Source: Okapia johnstoni
Taxonomy: Eukaryota; Chordata; Mammalia; Artiodactyla; Giraffidae
Reading direction: 5' to 3'
DNA length: 64,000 bases
NCBI GenBank assembly: GCA_024291935.2
Contig: CM044307.1
Coordinates: 101,251,461 to 101,315,460, forward strand
A program made the translations under genes and the position numbers. The notes beneath the pieces were generated by a model that did not search any database, was not told where the DNA came from, and saw nothing but the letters and a program-made list of their open reading frames with translations. Numbering within the stretch: position 1 is the stretch's first letter; every line of letters starts with the position of its first letter. Shown piece after piece: positions 63,677 to 64,000 of this stretch.

Positions 63677-64000
63677 ACTCTTGGATTCTAAGAACTCTAT
63701 GCAACATCATAAGGTCAAACGGACTTAACTTTTATCAGCTCTTTTTAAGACACCTGACAAATTTATACTGTTTAATAATAATATGTATTTTTCAGACTAT
63801 TGGATATGGCAGTTTAACACTTGCTGCAAAATCTATACAATTTCCAAGAAAAATTAGGTGTATTGATTTAGTCTATTTTACAGAATCAAGTGAACTTAAG
63901 GTGTTCAGCTGAAATTCTGTTATGTATATAATTGCAACATGAAATTATATTCTCATCTATTAGAAAGTTGTTTTGCAGGATTCTTTCAGTTTCACTCAAT
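63677..64000 (+). other. OTOGL: OTOGL 3' UTR, start
   Basis: AT-rich sequence after the stop, running off the window. No AATAAA or ATTAAA is seen in these 324 bp, so the poly(A) site probably lies further right. Confidence 0.7.

Noticed and set aside
1693..63676. Gel-forming mucin, MUC19 or FCGBP instead of OTOGL
   Set aside because: There is no Ser/Thr repeat tract and no repeated VWD series in this half. An AbfB domain upstream of a single VWD-C8-TIL block and CTCK fits the otogelins.
63677..64000. Poly(A) signal
   Set aside because: Only AT-rich near matches such as TATATA are present; no AATAAA or ATTAAA.

Overview
The window is ruminant, most likely bovid, nuclear DNA. This follows from many BovB (RTE-type) LINE copies, Bov-tA and Bov-A2 SINEs, CHR-type SINEs and ruminant L1 pieces, on a background of old mammalian L2, MIR and MLT1 remnants. 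I cannot separate cattle, sheep, goat or buffalo from the sequence alone.

The only host gene I can support is on the + strand. It is the 3' part of OTOGL (otogelin-like), a secreted, very cysteine-rich inner-ear matrix glycoprotein. I place 26 coding exons between about 1.7 kb and 63,676, all with GT-AG borders. Exons 2 to 26 sum to 2,954 nt, and their phases join into one open frame of 983 residues plus the stop. With the AbfB exon in front this is roughly the C-terminal half of the protein. In order it holds an AbfB-like domain, a Cys-rich segment, a short Pro/Thr linker, a VWC-like module, a degenerate VWD domain, C8, TIL, a run of about 35-residue VWC-like modules, a longer Cys-rich stretch and a C-terminal cystine knot. 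The stop is at 63,674-63,676, followed by 324 bp of 3' UTR with no visible AATAAA.

The introns are packed with retrotransposons. BovB copies lie at 6,992-8,375, 10,593-12,150, 12,921-14,498, 20,868-24,470 (near full length), 26,858-27,568, 33,325-35,380, 37,506-37,710, 42,841-45,670, 47,763-49,292, 60,504-61,024 and 62,626-63,409. About fifteen Bov-tA/Bov-A2 SINEs, several with clean target-site duplications, sit among them, often inside older L2 copies. No independent host gene, RNA gene, CRISPR array or operon-like system is present. The long open frames outside the exons are remnants of transposon endonuclease/reverse transcriptase or of SINE sequence.

The points most worth following are an apparent single-position frame break inside the AbfB exon (1,803-1,812) while every later exon is intact; a 24-nt in-frame microexon in the VWD domain; a run of phase 1-1 module exons ending in one module split by a 5-kb intron; BovB insertions within 51-66 bp of two splice acceptors; three elements with 5'-inversion (twin-priming-like) structure; and a 98-bp duplicated intronic segment. 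No previously undescribed system is evident.
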